Source: Flavobacterium sp. HJJ (GTDB lineage Bacteria > Bacteroidota > Bacteroidia > Flavobacteriales > Flavobacteriaceae). Taken from it: a stretch of DNA of 64,000 nucleotides. The stretch is from assembly GCF_015351475.1 (NCBI RefSeq), contig NZ_JADKPR010000008.1, positions 121,982 through 185,981 of the forward strand, in the 5' to 3' direction. Shown here one piece after another: positions 8,595 through 16,460 of the stretch. The notes beneath the pieces are model-generated. The model saw only the letters and a list, made by a program, of their open reading frames with translations, was not told the origin of the DNA and ran no database searches. The stretch's first letter is position 1, and each line of letters starts with the position of its first letter. Position numbers and translations under genes: made by a program.

Positions 8595-9005
8595 TTAGAA
8601 TGCAATGTCTGCCAGAGTGTTATTCTCAAGAACCTTGAGTGTATTGTCCCTAACCTGAGTCATTAAGCGGCGCGCACCACAGGTTATTTCGTCATCACAA
8701 TCATCACATCTTTCATAAAAATTATGACTTGCACAAGGAAGCAAGGCAATGGGACCTTCGAGAATGCGGTACACTTTGGCCATACTGATGTCTTTTGGGT
8801 CTTTTATCAGGTAGTAGCCGCCTCCTTTTCCTTTTTTGGCTCCAAGAAAACCGGAGTTTCTAAGCAATAACAAAATACTTTCCAAAAATTTTATCGAAAT
8901 ATGCTCGCTTTGAGCAATATCAGCAATGGCAACAGGCTCTTTATTCTCGCGTCTAGCCAGAAAAGTCAGTGCCTTTATTCCGTATTTTGTTTTCTTTGAA
9001 AGCAT
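8595..9005 (-). CDS. Rrf2-family transcriptional regulator
   Basis: The 136-residue protein has the Rrf2 winged-helix domain (start MLSKKTKYGIKALTFLA, wing KKGKGGGYYL near residues 57-66). It has four cysteines at 91, 100, 103 and 109, near where IscR and relatives bind an iron-sulfur cluster. Rrf2 proteins include the sulfur regulator CymR and the Fe-S regulator IscR. Its position immediately upstream of cysH, on the same strand, suggests control of the sulfate-assimilation genes. Ligand and DNA site are not known; the spacing C-x8-C-x2-C-x5-C differs from the three-Cys IscR pattern. Confidence 0.88.
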   Translation of the reverse strand: MLSKKTKYGIKALTFLARRENKEPVAIADIAQSEHISIKFLESILLLLRNSGFLGAKKGKGGGYYLIKDPKDISMAKVYRILEGPIALLPCASHNFYERCDDCDDEITCGARRLMTQVRDNTLKVLENNTLADIAF

Positions 9006-9127
9006 GTTGATCTAAGATTGCAGATTTTAGAATTTAGATTTCAGATTTTTTTGAATCTAAAAAATCGTTTTTAAAATATATTTGCGAAACTACAAACTTT
9101 ATCCTTTTGTAAGTCAGTTGTATGAAA

Positions 9128-9646
9128 TTATTTTAAAAATTCATTACAGATTTCAATCGCGAAATCTTTATCTGTATAAAAATTGTGTTCTTTATTTTTT
9201 ATGATTTCAAAAGCTATTGAATGTTTTTGAAACCAGTCATTATTTGGCTTATTAGTGTCATTTTCTCCGTAATAGAGTTTTATTCTTCCTTTCGGAGTTT
9301 CATTCTCATAACGCAGGCGTGTTGATGAAACAGCAAAAAAACTTCTAATATTCAGTCCTTTCAAAACCGCCTTCCATGCAATTCCACCGCCAATACTAAA
9401 GGCTAGAATATCAATTTCATTATTTTCCGCTTTCAAAAGATTCGCAACTGCTTTTTCTATCCCGCCATTAATAAACTGATTATGGAGATTTTCTTCGAAA
9501 TATTCGGTTTTGTCAATTTCAGCCAATTCACAGCAGTCATAATATTGAATTACGAATTTCTCTTCCAATAATTCAGTATAAAATGAAACCCAATTAGATT
9601 TTTCCTTTCCCCATAAATCCGATAAAATGATTAATCTTGGTTTCAT
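9128..9646 (-). CDS. Small alpha/beta hydrolase-like protein
   Basis: At 172 residues it is a short member of the alpha/beta hydrolase fold. It starts MKPRLIILSDLWG, has a nucleophile-elbow-like segment AFSIGGGIAW (Ser in GxSxGG-like context), an acid-bearing YYGENDTNKPN stretch and a C-terminal KEHNFY His. The FSIGGGIAW segment resembles the GGSVGGGIAW elbow of the MetX-like proteins in this window, but the overall length is half and no acyltransferase role can be claimed. The substrate is unknown. It lies between the Rrf2 and MetZ-like genes on the same strand. Confidence 0.6.
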   Translation of the reverse strand: MKPRLIILSDLWGKEKSNWVSFYTELLEEKFVIQYYDCCELAEIDKTEYFEENLHNQFINGGIEKAVANLLKAENNEIDILAFSIGGGIAWKAVLKGLNIRSFFAVSSTRLRYENETPKGRIKLYYGENDTNKPNNDWFQKHSIAFEIIKNKEHNFYTDKDFAIEICNEFLK

Positions 9647-9679
9647 TATTGAATAAATGAATAGTATAAAATCAATAAA

Positions 9680-9699
9680 CCCACGGCTGAAACCGTGGG
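9680..9699. repeat. Intergenic palindrome CCCACGG/CCGTGGG
   Basis: A 7-bp perfect stem with loop CTGAAA lies between the MetZ-like stop codon and the start of the hydrolase gene. The 'AGCCCACGGTTTCA' style palindrome recurs, from memory, in many Bacteroidota intergenic regions. There is no T-run adjacent. Confidence 0.5.
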
Positions 9700-9720
9700 C
9701 TATTGCTATAATTATAAACT

Positions 9721-10893
9721 TTAAGACAATGCCTGCTCCAAATCGACGATTACATCTTCTACGGTTTCCAATCCTACGGACACACGAACCAAACCATCTG
9801 TTATGCTCACGGCAAGACGCTCTTCAACGGTTAATTTACTGTGTGTAGTTGAAGCTGGATGCGTTACAATTGTTCTGGTATCACCTAAATTTGGCGACAA
9901 TGAACATAATTTTATTTTGTTTAAAAATGCTCTTCCCGCTTCAATGCCGCCTTTCACTTCGAACGCAACAATATTACCTCCCAATTTCATTTGTTTTTGA
10001 GCGATTTCATACTGTGGATGCGATTTCAGGAACGGATATTTCACGCTGTTTACGTTTGGATGTTTTTCCAGAAACTCAGCCACTTTCAATGCATTTTCGC
10101 AATGTCTTTCGACACGGACTGCCAAAGTCTCCAAACTTTTTGACAATACCCACGCATTAAAAGGTGACAATGCAGGCCCTGTAAGCCTTGAAAACAGGTA
10201 AATATCTTTAATCAGGTCGGCGTTACCTACTGTGATTCCTCCTAATACTCTTCCTTGACCGTCAATCAATTTAGTTGCTGAGTGTATTACCAAATGCGCA
10301 CCCCATTTTATAGGCTGCTGAATGTATGGCGTAGCGAAACAGTTATCGATAATCAAAATCAAGTTGTGCTTTTTGGCAATATTTCCCAAAAGCTCTAAAT
10401 CAATAATATCAACAGCTGGATTAGTCGGTGATTCAGCAAAAAGTATCTTTGTATTTGGCTGTATCAAACCTTCAATGGTTTCTGGTTTTGTAAGGTCAAA
10501 ATAAGATGTTTCAATACCCCATTTTGGATAATAATTCATAAACAAAGAATGAGTTGTCCCAAAAACACTGCTAGAAGACACAATATGATCTCCTGATTTC
10601 AGCAGAGCCATAAAAGTAGAATACACCGCAGCCATACCCGATGCAAATGCGAAACCCGCCTCAGCACCTTCCATTCTGCAGATTTTATCTATAAATTCGT
10701 TCGTATTCGGATTGCTGTATCGGCTGTAAATATTACGATCTTTTTCATCTGCAAAAGAAGCACGCATGTCTTCGGCGTCTTCAAATACAAAACTGGATGT
10801 TAAATATAAGGGAACTGAATGCTCTAAATATTGAGTTCTTTCTATTTGACCGCGGATGGCTTCGGTTTCAAAACCAAATTCTTGTTCGTTCAT
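9721..10893 (-). CDS. PLP-dependent transsulfuration enzyme, MetZ-like (O-succinyl/acetylhomoserine sulfhydrylase)
   Basis: The 390-residue protein belongs to the Cys/Met metabolism PLP family. It has the substrate and cofactor motif YSRYSNPNTNEF at residues 56-67, and the cofactor lysine is K208 in HSATKLIDGQ. These enzymes combine an activated homoserine with sulfide or cysteine. The neighbourhood supplies sulfide (sulfite reductase) and acyl-homoserine (MetX), so direct sulfhydrylation to homocysteine is likely. Cystathionine gamma-synthase or lyase activity cannot be excluded from sequence alone. It is distinct from the longer MetY at 20350, which belongs to the second methionine module. 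Confidence 0.85.
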   Translation of the reverse strand: MNEQEFGFETEAIRGQIERTQYLEHSVPLYLTSSFVFEDAEDMRASFADEKDRNIYSRYSNPNTNEFIDKICRMEGAEAGFAFASGMAAVYSTFMALLKSGDHIVSSSSVFGTTHSLFMNYYPKWGIETSYFDLTKPETIEGLIQPNTKILFAESPTNPAVDIIDLELLGNIAKKHNLILIIDNCFATPYIQQPIKWGAHLVIHSATKLIDGQGRVLGGITVGNADLIKDIYLFSRLTGPALSPFNAWVLSKSLETLAVRVERHCENALKVAEFLEKHPNVNSVKYPFLKSHPQYEIAQKQMKLGGNIVAFEVKGGIEAGRAFLNKIKLCSLSPNLGDTRTIVTHPASTTHSKLTVEERLAVSITDGLVRVSVGLETVEDVIVDLEQALS

Positions 10894-10932
10894 GTTTTTT
10901 TTGTTTGTATGTTTTTTAGTTTATGAATGTCT

Positions 10933-11367
10933 TTAGATTTTAGCTAATTCCACTCCGTTCAAAACTACTTTATAGTGTATTGTTGCTGTTGGTTCTACAG
11001 TTTTAGAAACTGAACAGTATTTATCAAAAGATAATTGTGCTGCTTTGGCCGCTTTGTCTTCTTTAATATTTCCTTCCAAAGAAAAAACAACGTAAATATC
11101 TTTAAATGGTTTTGCTTCACCTACCTGAACGCGCTCGCCTTCTACCTCAGCTTTGAAAGAAGTGATTTCCTGACGCTGTTTTTTTAGAATCGAAATCATA
11201 TCGATACCGCTGCATCCTGCAACGCCCATCAATACTAATTCCATTGGGCTTGGCCCCATATCATTTCCTCCAAATTCTGGTCTTGCATCAACATTTACGA
11301 TGTGACCGCGTTCGTTTTTTAACTCAAAATGGAAATTTTCGTTTACTCTGTTAAGTGTTATTTTCAT
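10933..11367 (-). CDS. OsmC/Ohr-family protein
   Basis: The 144-residue protein has the two redox cysteines of the OsmC fold, in VAGCSGIDM and DKYCSVSKT. OsmC-like proteins are thiol-dependent peroxidases acting on organic hydroperoxides or persulfides. It lies between a sulfhydrylase and homoserine genes, so protection of sulfur chemistry, or handling of persulfides, is an attractive guess. The start is the first ATG, and the family-typical PSPMELVLMGVAGC segment is intact. Confidence 0.88.
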   Translation of the reverse strand: MKITLNRVNENFHFELKNERGHIVNVDARPEFGGNDMGPSPMELVLMGVAGCSGIDMISILKKQRQEITSFKAEVEGERVQVGEAKPFKDIYVVFSLEGNIKEDKAAKAAQLSFDKYCSVSKTVEPTATIHYKVVLNGVELAKI

Positions 11368-11396
11368 TGTTATTGTTGTTATTTCCTCACCCCCAG

Positions 11397-11417
11397 CCCC
11401 TCTCCAAAGGAGAGGGG
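11397..11417. repeat. Interspersed palindrome CCCCTCTCC-AAA-GGAGAGGGG
   Basis: A 9-bp perfect stem with AAA loop, flanked by CTCACCCCCAG, lies about 30 nt upstream of the OsmC start codon. It is a second copy of the element at 8463-8477, in the same position relative to a minus-strand gene. Confidence 0.65.
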
Positions 11418-11442
11418 AGCCAAAGCAGGAGTTTTGTTATTT

Positions 11443-11685
11443 TTATTTATCCTCAGTCTCTAAATTATTATTACCCTTTAAATAATCTTCAATTATTGTC
11501 CTTGATGCTTCCATATCAGATTCATCAACTTGAAGTTTTACAGGATTTAATCCTCCCGCAGTAACAACCCAAGGCTCAATATTTGACATGAATTCATTTT
11601 GAGTAAAAACTGAAATTTCATTTCCCTCCAATAAATTTCTAACATTCATTGCCTCAAAATACGACCCGCTAAAAACTTCTACCAT
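11443..11685 (-). CDS. DUF2007 domain protein
   Basis: This 80-residue soluble protein matches the DUF2007 family (FSGSYFEAMNVRNLLEGNEISVF, then a GGLNPVKLQV core). The family has a ferredoxin-like fold and is often described as putative signal-transducing, but its function is unsettled. It sits between thrA and the OsmC gene on the same strand, with gaps of 53 and 75 bp, so co-transcription is likely. A role in the methionine pathway is not shown by the sequence. Confidence 0.75.
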   Translation of the reverse strand: MVEVFSGSYFEAMNVRNLLEGNEISVFTQNEFMSNIEPWVVTAGGLNPVKLQVDESDMEASRTIIEDYLKGNNNLETEDK

Positions 11686-11738
11686 AGCTTTTTTTTAAAA
11701 TCTGAAATCTAATTTCTAAAATATGCAATCTAAAATCT

Positions 11739-14153
11739 CTACCCTTTATCCGACAATCTCAAAATGTCTCCAAAAACACCTCTTGCCGTTACCGCAGATC
11801 CTGCTCCTGCTCCCTGAATCACGATTGGTCTGTCTCCGTAGGATTCGGTGTAAATTTCAAAGAATGAATCAGAACCTTTCAATCCGCCCAAAGCAGTATC
11901 TTTTGGTACAGAAACTAGTTTCACTTCAAGATTTCCTTTATCATTTTGCAAATCACCTGACAATTCACCGATGTATCTTAACACGTGATTTGGTTGTTGA
12001 TCGGCTTTAATTTTGTCATAAATCGGATCAAACTCTTTCAATTTATTCAAGAAATCAGCGACATCTCCTTCACGTAAATGCTCCGGAATCAAGTTTTGGA
12101 TTGAAATCTCCTCAAATTCATTTTGCAAATCTAATTCTCTCGCCAAAATCAATAATTTTCTACCAACGTCATTTCCGCAAAGGTCTTCCCTTGGGTCTGG
12201 CTCGGTGTAACCGTTATCGATGGCTTCTTTCAAAATATCACTGAAAGGAACATCCTTGGCAGAGAAATTATTAAACAAATAACTCAACGTTCCCGAGAAA
12301 ACCCCTTTTATCTTCGTGATGTTTTCACCCGAAAGATGTAATAATTTTATTGTATCAATCAATGGCAAACCTGCACCTACATTTGTTTCATACAAATATG
12401 TTTTTTGGTTGTCTTCCAATACCTGACGCAATTGTTTGTAAAATGAATAACTCAACGTATTCGCCACTTTATTGGATGAAATTAGGTCAAAACTATTTTC
12501 TGCCAGTTTAATATAATTCTCAACAAAAGATTTACTTGCTGAATTGTCAATAGCAATCAAATTCTCCAAATGATTATCATTAGCGAAAGCGATAACATCA
12601 TCAATTGTATAAGCAACTCCATTGTTTTGAATTTCATTTCTCCAGTTTGGCGAAACTCCGTCTTTATTCAAAAGCAGGCTTTTGGAATTAGCAATCGCAA
12701 AAACATTCAGTTTAATTCCCTTACGCTTTTCGATAGCTCCAGCCGATTCCAATATTTGGTTAATCAGCGTTCCGCCTACCAATCCATGACCAAAAACTGC
12801 AATGTTTATTTTCTTGGAAACTCCAAAAATCTCTCCGTGAATTACGTTCAATGCCTTGTTCAGCTCGGATTTTCTCACCACCAAACTCACGTTTTTCCCC
12901 GTAACCGTATTGTTGAAAAGGATAGGAACAATTTTGTTTTTAATCAAAGCTGTATAAGGTTTGTGAAACGTGCTCAAATCCTGTCCAATAATCGAAATCA
13001 CCGAAACATTATCGGTAACCGTAATTTTATTGACGTCTTTGGAATAAAAATCGTTTTCAAATTCTTTTTCCAGTTCAATCATCGCTCGGGTCGCTTTATC
13101 GGCATCGACCACAATTCCGATTCCCCTTTCGGATGAACCCTGCGAAATGATACTCACACTGATTTCGTTGTCGCCCATCACTTTAAAAATTCGGGCATCG
13201 ACACCAGTTTTACCAAGCAGTCCTCTTCCTTCCAGATTCACCAAAGCCACGTTTTCAAGAACCGAAAGCGTTTTAATTCCTTCCTTATTAGCATTTGACG
13301 TAATTAAAGTTCCTTGATTTTCATGATTGAACGTATTTAAAATACGAAGCGGAATATTTTTTTCCAGCAACGGAATAATCGTCTTTGCATGCAAAATGGT
13401 TGCTCCAAAATTGGCCAGCTCATTCGCTTCATTAAACGTCAAATGATCAATTTTTTTAGCATCAAAAACCAAATCCGGATTCGCAGTATAGATTCCATCA
13501 ACGTGCGTGTAATTCTGAAGCTCTTTTGCATCCAGATAATTTGCAAGCAGTGAAGCCGTGTAATTACTGCCGTTTCTCCCCAGAGTCGTTGCTTCGTTTT
13601 TACTATTGGAACCTATAAAGCCTGTAACAACGTTCACCGTCTCACCATTGTGTTCCTTAAAATAAGCCACCACATTCTTCTTTGACAATTGCTCCACAGG
13701 CTGTGCATCACCGTAATTCGAATCGGTTTTTATCAATTCTCTAGTGTCGGCAAAATTGGCTTTTATGCCTTTTTTTACCAAAATCGCGGTCAATAATTTA
13801 GCCGAAATCAGTTCCCCTTTAGACAAAACCTCATCCTTAATTTTCACACTGTAATCCCCAATGAGGCTCACGCCTTCAAATAATTTTTCCAGCTTGCTGA
13901 ACTCTTCAGACAAATCTACGTCTGCATAAACATCCTGCTGATATTTTTTAAAATCCTCAAAAAGCGGTTTGTAATCCCCATTTTTTGAAGCAAGCGCCAA
14001 TATTGCTTCCAATTCATCTGTGGCATTCCCGCGTGCCGAAACTACTATCGCAATCTGCTCGCCCGCTTTCACCTTACTCTCAATAATTGCAACCACTTTA
14101 TTGATTCCGTCTCCGTTTGACAAAGACTTTCCTCCAAATTTTAATATTTTCAT
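11739..14153 (-). CDS. thrA: Bifunctional aspartate kinase / homoserine dehydrogenase I
   Basis: The 804-residue fusion begins with the aspartokinase signature KFGGKS (residues 5-10). It continues through tandem ACT-type regulatory segments at roughly 300-440, and then a homoserine dehydrogenase domain whose NAD(P) motif GHGLVGG is at 455-461. It catalyses the first and third steps from aspartate to homoserine. The gene follows metX in the same direction and ends near the DUF2007 gene. A stand-alone homolog of the dehydrogenase half is encoded at 18166-19272. The ACT regions suggest feedback control by threonine or another end product, which the sequence cannot specify. Confidence 0.94.
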   Translation of the reverse strand: MKILKFGGKSLSNGDGINKVVAIIESKVKAGEQIAIVVSARGNATDELEAILALASKNGDYKPLFEDFKKYQQDVYADVDLSEEFSKLEKLFEGVSLIGDYSVKIKDEVLSKGELISAKLLTAILVKKGIKANFADTRELIKTDSNYGDAQPVEQLSKKNVVAYFKEHNGETVNVVTGFIGSNSKNEATTLGRNGSNYTASLLANYLDAKELQNYTHVDGIYTANPDLVFDAKKIDHLTFNEANELANFGATILHAKTIIPLLEKNIPLRILNTFNHENQGTLITSNANKEGIKTLSVLENVALVNLEGRGLLGKTGVDARIFKVMGDNEISVSIISQGSSERGIGIVVDADKATRAMIELEKEFENDFYSKDVNKITVTDNVSVISIIGQDLSTFHKPYTALIKNKIVPILFNNTVTGKNVSLVVRKSELNKALNVIHGEIFGVSKKINIAVFGHGLVGGTLINQILESAGAIEKRKGIKLNVFAIANSKSLLLNKDGVSPNWRNEIQNNGVAYTIDDVIAFANDNHLENLIAIDNSASKSFVENYIKLAENSFDLISSNKVANTLSYSFYKQLRQVLEDNQKTYLYETNVGAGLPLIDTIKLLHLSGENITKIKGVFSGTLSYLFNNFSAKDVPFSDILKEAIDNGYTEPDPREDLCGNDVGRKLLILARELDLQNEFEEISIQNLIPEHLREGDVADFLNKLKEFDPIYDKIKADQQPNHVLRYIGELSGDLQNDKGNLEVKLVSVPKDTALGGLKGSDSFFEIYTESYGDRPIVIQGAGAGSAVTARGVFGDILRLSDKG

Positions 14154-14249
14154 TGTTTTACTCTTTTAAGTCAAAATCTAATTTCGACCAATTCTTTTAT
14201 ATCTTTTTCTGTTTTTTGTGGTCTCTTTAAGTTAATCTTATATTCTATA

Positions 14250-14311
14250 TCGCAAAGACACTGAGCAACAAAGTTCAGGACTGATTTCTTTGCGTCTTCG
14301 CGTCTTTGCGA
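14250..14311. repeat. Inverted repeat in the metX-thrA gap
   Basis: TCGCAAAGAC (14250-14259) and GTCTTTGCGA (14302-14311) are perfect inverted copies flanking another TTTGCGTCTTCGCG motif. The words are of the 'ctttgcgtctttgcgag' kind common between Bacteroidota genes. It lies in the 263-bp gap between the metX and thrA reading frames. Confidence 0.5.
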
Positions 14312-14416
14312 GAATTATATTTAGAAAAAGCCTTCCTAGAAAACCTTAACTTAATAACATTGCCCTCACGCGAATGCTAATCAATAACTTTTATAAAACC
14401 ACAAACTGTTTATTTC

Positions 14417-15385
14417 TTAAAAAACACCTTTAAGCAAGCTGTCCAATTGTTTATATTCAATCAGGAAAGCATCATGCCCATGAATAGAATCAATCTCTTG
14501 AAACGTAACATTCTTTTTGTACTTCTTTAATGTTTCGTAGGTTTCTTTATTCTCTTTAACCGTAAAAAATAAATCCGAATTAATCCCGATAATATGTATA
14601 TCTGCTTCTATCTGTGATGCCACCTCCACAAAAGATTCCCTTCCGCGAGCAATATCTATCGTTTTCAGCAGCTGATTCATCAATTTGTAAGCCGAAAGCT
14701 GAAAACGTTTCTGCAGTTTCTGTCCATGATGCTGTAACCAGCTTTCGATATTGAAAATCAATAATTCCTGATTCATCGTTCGGTCAAATTTTGCCTTAAA
14801 AGACTCCGGCGTTCTATAACATAACATGGCATGAATTCGGGCGTCTTCAATCGGCTTTGCCGAATTATTCAGAATCTGTTCCTGCAAAAAACAATTGGCA
14901 ATCAGCCAGTCAGTCGATTTCCAGTCGGTCGCAATCGGAATTAAATGTTTTGTTATTTTAGGTTCCAATCCGGCAATTTCCCAAGCAATTCCACCACCTA
15001 CAGAACCGCCGATGATGGCATATAATTGATTAATTTCAAGTATTTTCAGCCCTTCTATAAAAAGTTTTGCCACATCTCTCGCCGTAAAATCCAAATGGTT
15101 TTCAATAACTGTTCCGTCAAAACCATTTCCAGGCACATTAAAAGCAAGTATGGTATATTTACTAGTATCAATTGTTCTGTTTTCACCTATCAGTACATTC
15201 CACCATCCTTTAGACCCCACAACATGTGAGTTTCCGGTAAGTGCATGATTGACCAAAACAATAGGCGCAGTATGCAGATCACGTCCGAAAATTTCATAAC
15301 TCAAATTGATCGAAGCATAAAAAGCACCACTTTCGGTAGTAAAATTTTGTATGGTAATTATAGTTGGTTTATTTTCCAATTTCAA
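14417..15385 (-). CDS. metX: Homoserine O-acyltransferase-like alpha/beta protein (MetX1)
   Basis: This 322-residue alpha/beta hydrolase-fold protein matches MetX through NHALTGNSHVVG (oxyanion region), a nucleophile elbow IIGGSVGGGIAWE with Ser128, and a C-terminal IHGHDAFL His-Asp segment at about 301-308. MetX acetylates or succinylates homoserine. The protein is shorter than typical MetX (about 370 aa) because the lid region is reduced; the Bacteroidota version is often like this. A SAM-I riboswitch with its own promoter lies directly upstream, so repression by SAM is expected. A paralog is encoded at 19259-20260. Confidence 0.82.
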   Translation of the reverse strand: MKLENKPTIITIQNFTTESGAFYASINLSYEIFGRDLHTAPIVLVNHALTGNSHVVGSKGWWNVLIGENRTIDTSKYTILAFNVPGNGFDGTVIENHLDFTARDVAKLFIEGLKILEINQLYAIIGGSVGGGIAWEIAGLEPKITKHLIPIATDWKSTDWLIANCFLQEQILNNSAKPIEDARIHAMLCYRTPESFKAKFDRTMNQELLIFNIESWLQHHGQKLQKRFQLSAYKLMNQLLKTIDIARGRESFVEVASQIEADIHIIGINSDLFFTVKENKETYETLKKYKKNVTFQEIDSIHGHDAFLIEYKQLDSLLKGVF

Positions 15386-15458
15386 ATCTTTATTATTTTT
15401 TTGATTTGTACCGGAAATATTATGAAGAAAGCTGAAAAAAACTAGATGATTTTCTTTG

Positions 15459-15565
15459 TGTTATCTTTCCACGTTTGGGCGTGGTAGAATGCAGCACCTT
15501 CTTCGATAAATCGAAGGGTTGCTAAGGCTTCATCGGGTCTAATCCCTCTGCCTTTCTTTATAACA
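15459..15565 (-). ncRNA. SAM-I (S-box) riboswitch upstream of metX
   Basis: The minus strand reads AGAGGGATTAGACCCGATGA, then AGCCTTAGCAACCC, a variable CTTCGATTTATCGAAG hairpin, and AGGTGCTGCATTCTACC. These are the conserved parts of an S-box. P1 is TGTTAT (from 15560-15565) with ATAACA (from 15459-15464). The metX start is 74 nt after the aptamer. I cannot see a clear terminator in that gap, so control could be translational or use a weak stem. Confidence 0.94.
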
Positions 15566-15593
15566 TTTCAATACGTTTCTGAACTTAACGGTG

Positions 15594-15625
15594 CAAATTA
15601 ACCACAATTTTATGAAACCACCAAA
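15594..15625 (-). promoter_or_regulatory. Promoter of the SAM-I/metX transcript
   Basis: On the minus strand a TTTG -33 element (15622-15625) and TTAATTTG (15594-15601, 7 of 8 matches to TAnnTTTG) are separated by 20 nt. Transcription would begin just upstream of the riboswitch, so metX can be expressed independently of the attenuators further upstream. Confidence 0.65.
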
Positions 15626-15666
15626 TAATTATTCAACTGATATTTAAAACAGCCTTTCTTCAACAT

Positions 15667-15756
15667 TAAAAAAATTGCCAAAGATTGCACTTATTCTCAC
15701 GTATTTCTTTTTATACAAAAAGATATTCCGTGTTTTTATCTGTGCAATTTTTGGCA
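15667..15756 (-). terminator. Large structured hairpin and T-run after the 69-aa ORF
   Basis: TGCCAAAGATTGCAC (15676-15690) pairs with GTGCAATTTTTGGCA (15742-15756) over 15 positions with one mismatch or wobble. Inside is a second stem made of CACG/CGTG, TAT/ATA and CTTTTT/AAAAAG with loop ATAC. Read on the minus strand, the structure is followed by ATTTTTTT, which makes it look like an oversized intrinsic terminator separating the small-protein unit from the metX promoter. A structured regulatory RNA is the other possibility. Confidence 0.6.
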
Positions 15757-15800
15757 GATAATTTTAACCTGTCAATTTCTAGTGTTACGCCTGTTTTGTG

Positions 15801-16010
15801 TCAGATAAAAAGAGTTTCATTTTCTTTAGAATACATATGAAACAATAAAGAATTATTCCCTCTTCTCTCTTTCAAATCAAAATTTTCATCTACGTCAAAT
15901 CTTGGGTGATCCAACTCTTTTTTTGGATTGAATGGTTCGATATTTATAGTTTTTGTAATTGTCCTTTTGAAGAACTCTACTGTATTTCTGATGTATGTTA
16001 TCGTTTTCAT
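15801..16010 (-). CDS. Small protein (69 aa) with SLLFxMY C-terminal motif
   Basis: I do not recognise a named family. The charged 69-residue protein starts MKTITYIRNTVEFFKRTITK, has no membrane segment or cysteine, and ends in NNSLLFHMYSKENETLFI. That tail matches the end of the 49-aa ORF at 21699-21848 (ESLLFKMYDLEEEDLFV) at 10 of 18 positions plus a conservative I/V end; both also start MKT. Each small gene lies after a peptide-coding attenuator and ahead of methionine genes. A 60-bp AT-rich gap follows the codons of the 44-aa ORF upstream. The repeated context argues that it is a real gene; its function is unknown. Confidence 0.72.
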   Translation of the reverse strand: MKTITYIRNTVEFFKRTITKTINIEPFNPKKELDHPRFDVDENFDLKERRGNNSLLFHMYSKENETLFI

Positions 16011-16052
16011 GATATTGTAATTTTGTAATTATTTTTATGGCTTATACTTATT

Positions 16053-16187
16053 TTATACTTTCTCTTTTTTGGCATTATGAGTCTGCTCTTTAAAAAACAA
16101 CCAGACGCTTTCTCTTTTAATACAACAAAAAAAGATCGACAGACTTGCTGTGTGAGATACTTTTGATTTTATTTTTTTAGAACTCAT
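16053..16187 (-). CDS. Possible 44-aa ORF between attenuator and small-protein gene
   Basis: An ATG at 16185-16187 opens a 44-codon frame beginning MSSKKIKSKVSHTASLSIFF and containing an adjacent Cys-Cys pair. It lies between terminator T2 and the 69-aa gene. The first residues resemble those of the 16-aa upstream leader (MSKKAIQVK). No strong terminator follows, so it is less convincing as a leader peptide than the other two. It may be a decayed leader or noise. Confidence 0.3.
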   Translation of the reverse strand: MSSKKIKSKVSHTASLSIFFCCIKRESVWLFFKEQTHNAKKEKV

Positions 16188-16218
16188 AATTTTATTTTTT
16201 TTATATTTTCTCTTAAAC

Positions 16219-16254
16219 AAAAAACCCTTTTAGATACATATCCAAAAGGGTTTT
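16219..16254 (-). terminator. Attenuator terminator T2 (after Met-rich leader)
   Basis: An 11-bp perfect stem, AAAACCCTTTT (16221-16231) with AAAAGGGTTTT (16244-16254), is followed on the minus strand by TTTTTTGTTT. No plus-strand gene needs it. An 8-nt segment just after the leader stop codon, TCCAAAAG on the minus strand (16277-16284), is complementary to CTTTTGGA (16241-16248) and would form a competing antiterminator. Confidence 0.85.
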
Positions 16255-16285
16255 AAGTTGTACTATAAAACTTATTCTTTTGGAA

Positions 16286-16387
16286 TCAACAAATAAGGGC
16301 AGCCATCATGGCATTGACACGCATCATCTTCTTCTTCATCTTCTTTGCCTTGCAAATGGTAATCTTATTAGTGTAAAGCTGCTGCAT
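16286..16387 (-). CDS. Met-rich leader peptide of the metX-side attenuator
   Basis: This 33-codon ORF runs from the ATG at 16387. Methionines are at 17, 21, 22, 27 and 28 and cysteines at 12 and 33; the end reads MKKKMMRVNAMMAALIC. An internal start at 16339 would give just that 17-residue peptide. The stop codon is 31 nt from the 5' base of terminator T2, the same distance as in the metY leader. Ribosome stalling at Met codons would leave the antiterminator segment free. It is interpreted as a regulatory leader, not a functional protein. Confidence 0.72.
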   Translation of the reverse strand: MQQLYTNKITICKAKKMKKKMMRVNAMMAALIC

Positions 16388-16460
16388 GCTTAATTATTGT
16401 TTTACTTAATCTTATTATTGTTTTAATCTTTAAAAAAAATGACTTAGGAAATGACTAAAA

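Noticed and set aside
9680..9699. Hairpin after the MetZ-like gene as an intrinsic terminator
   Set aside because: The stem is GC-rich but has no T-run on either strand; it matches a dispersed palindrome instead.
12570..13136. 188-codon open frame antisense to thrA
   Set aside because: The opposite strand encodes a well-conserved aspartokinase-homoserine dehydrogenase; the antisense frame has low-complexity, coding-shadow composition.
15386..15458. Terminator between the SAM-I aptamer and metX
   Set aside because: There is a T7 run near 15435-15442 on the minus strand, but I can find no convincing stem before it, so I did not call an expression platform.
16286..16366. An alternative reading of the Met-rich leader in another frame (acidic GKEDEEEDD with Cys and His)
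   Set aside because: It has no in-frame start close by, whereas the Met-rich frame has an ATG, a stop at a conserved distance from the terminator and a pairing segment next to it.
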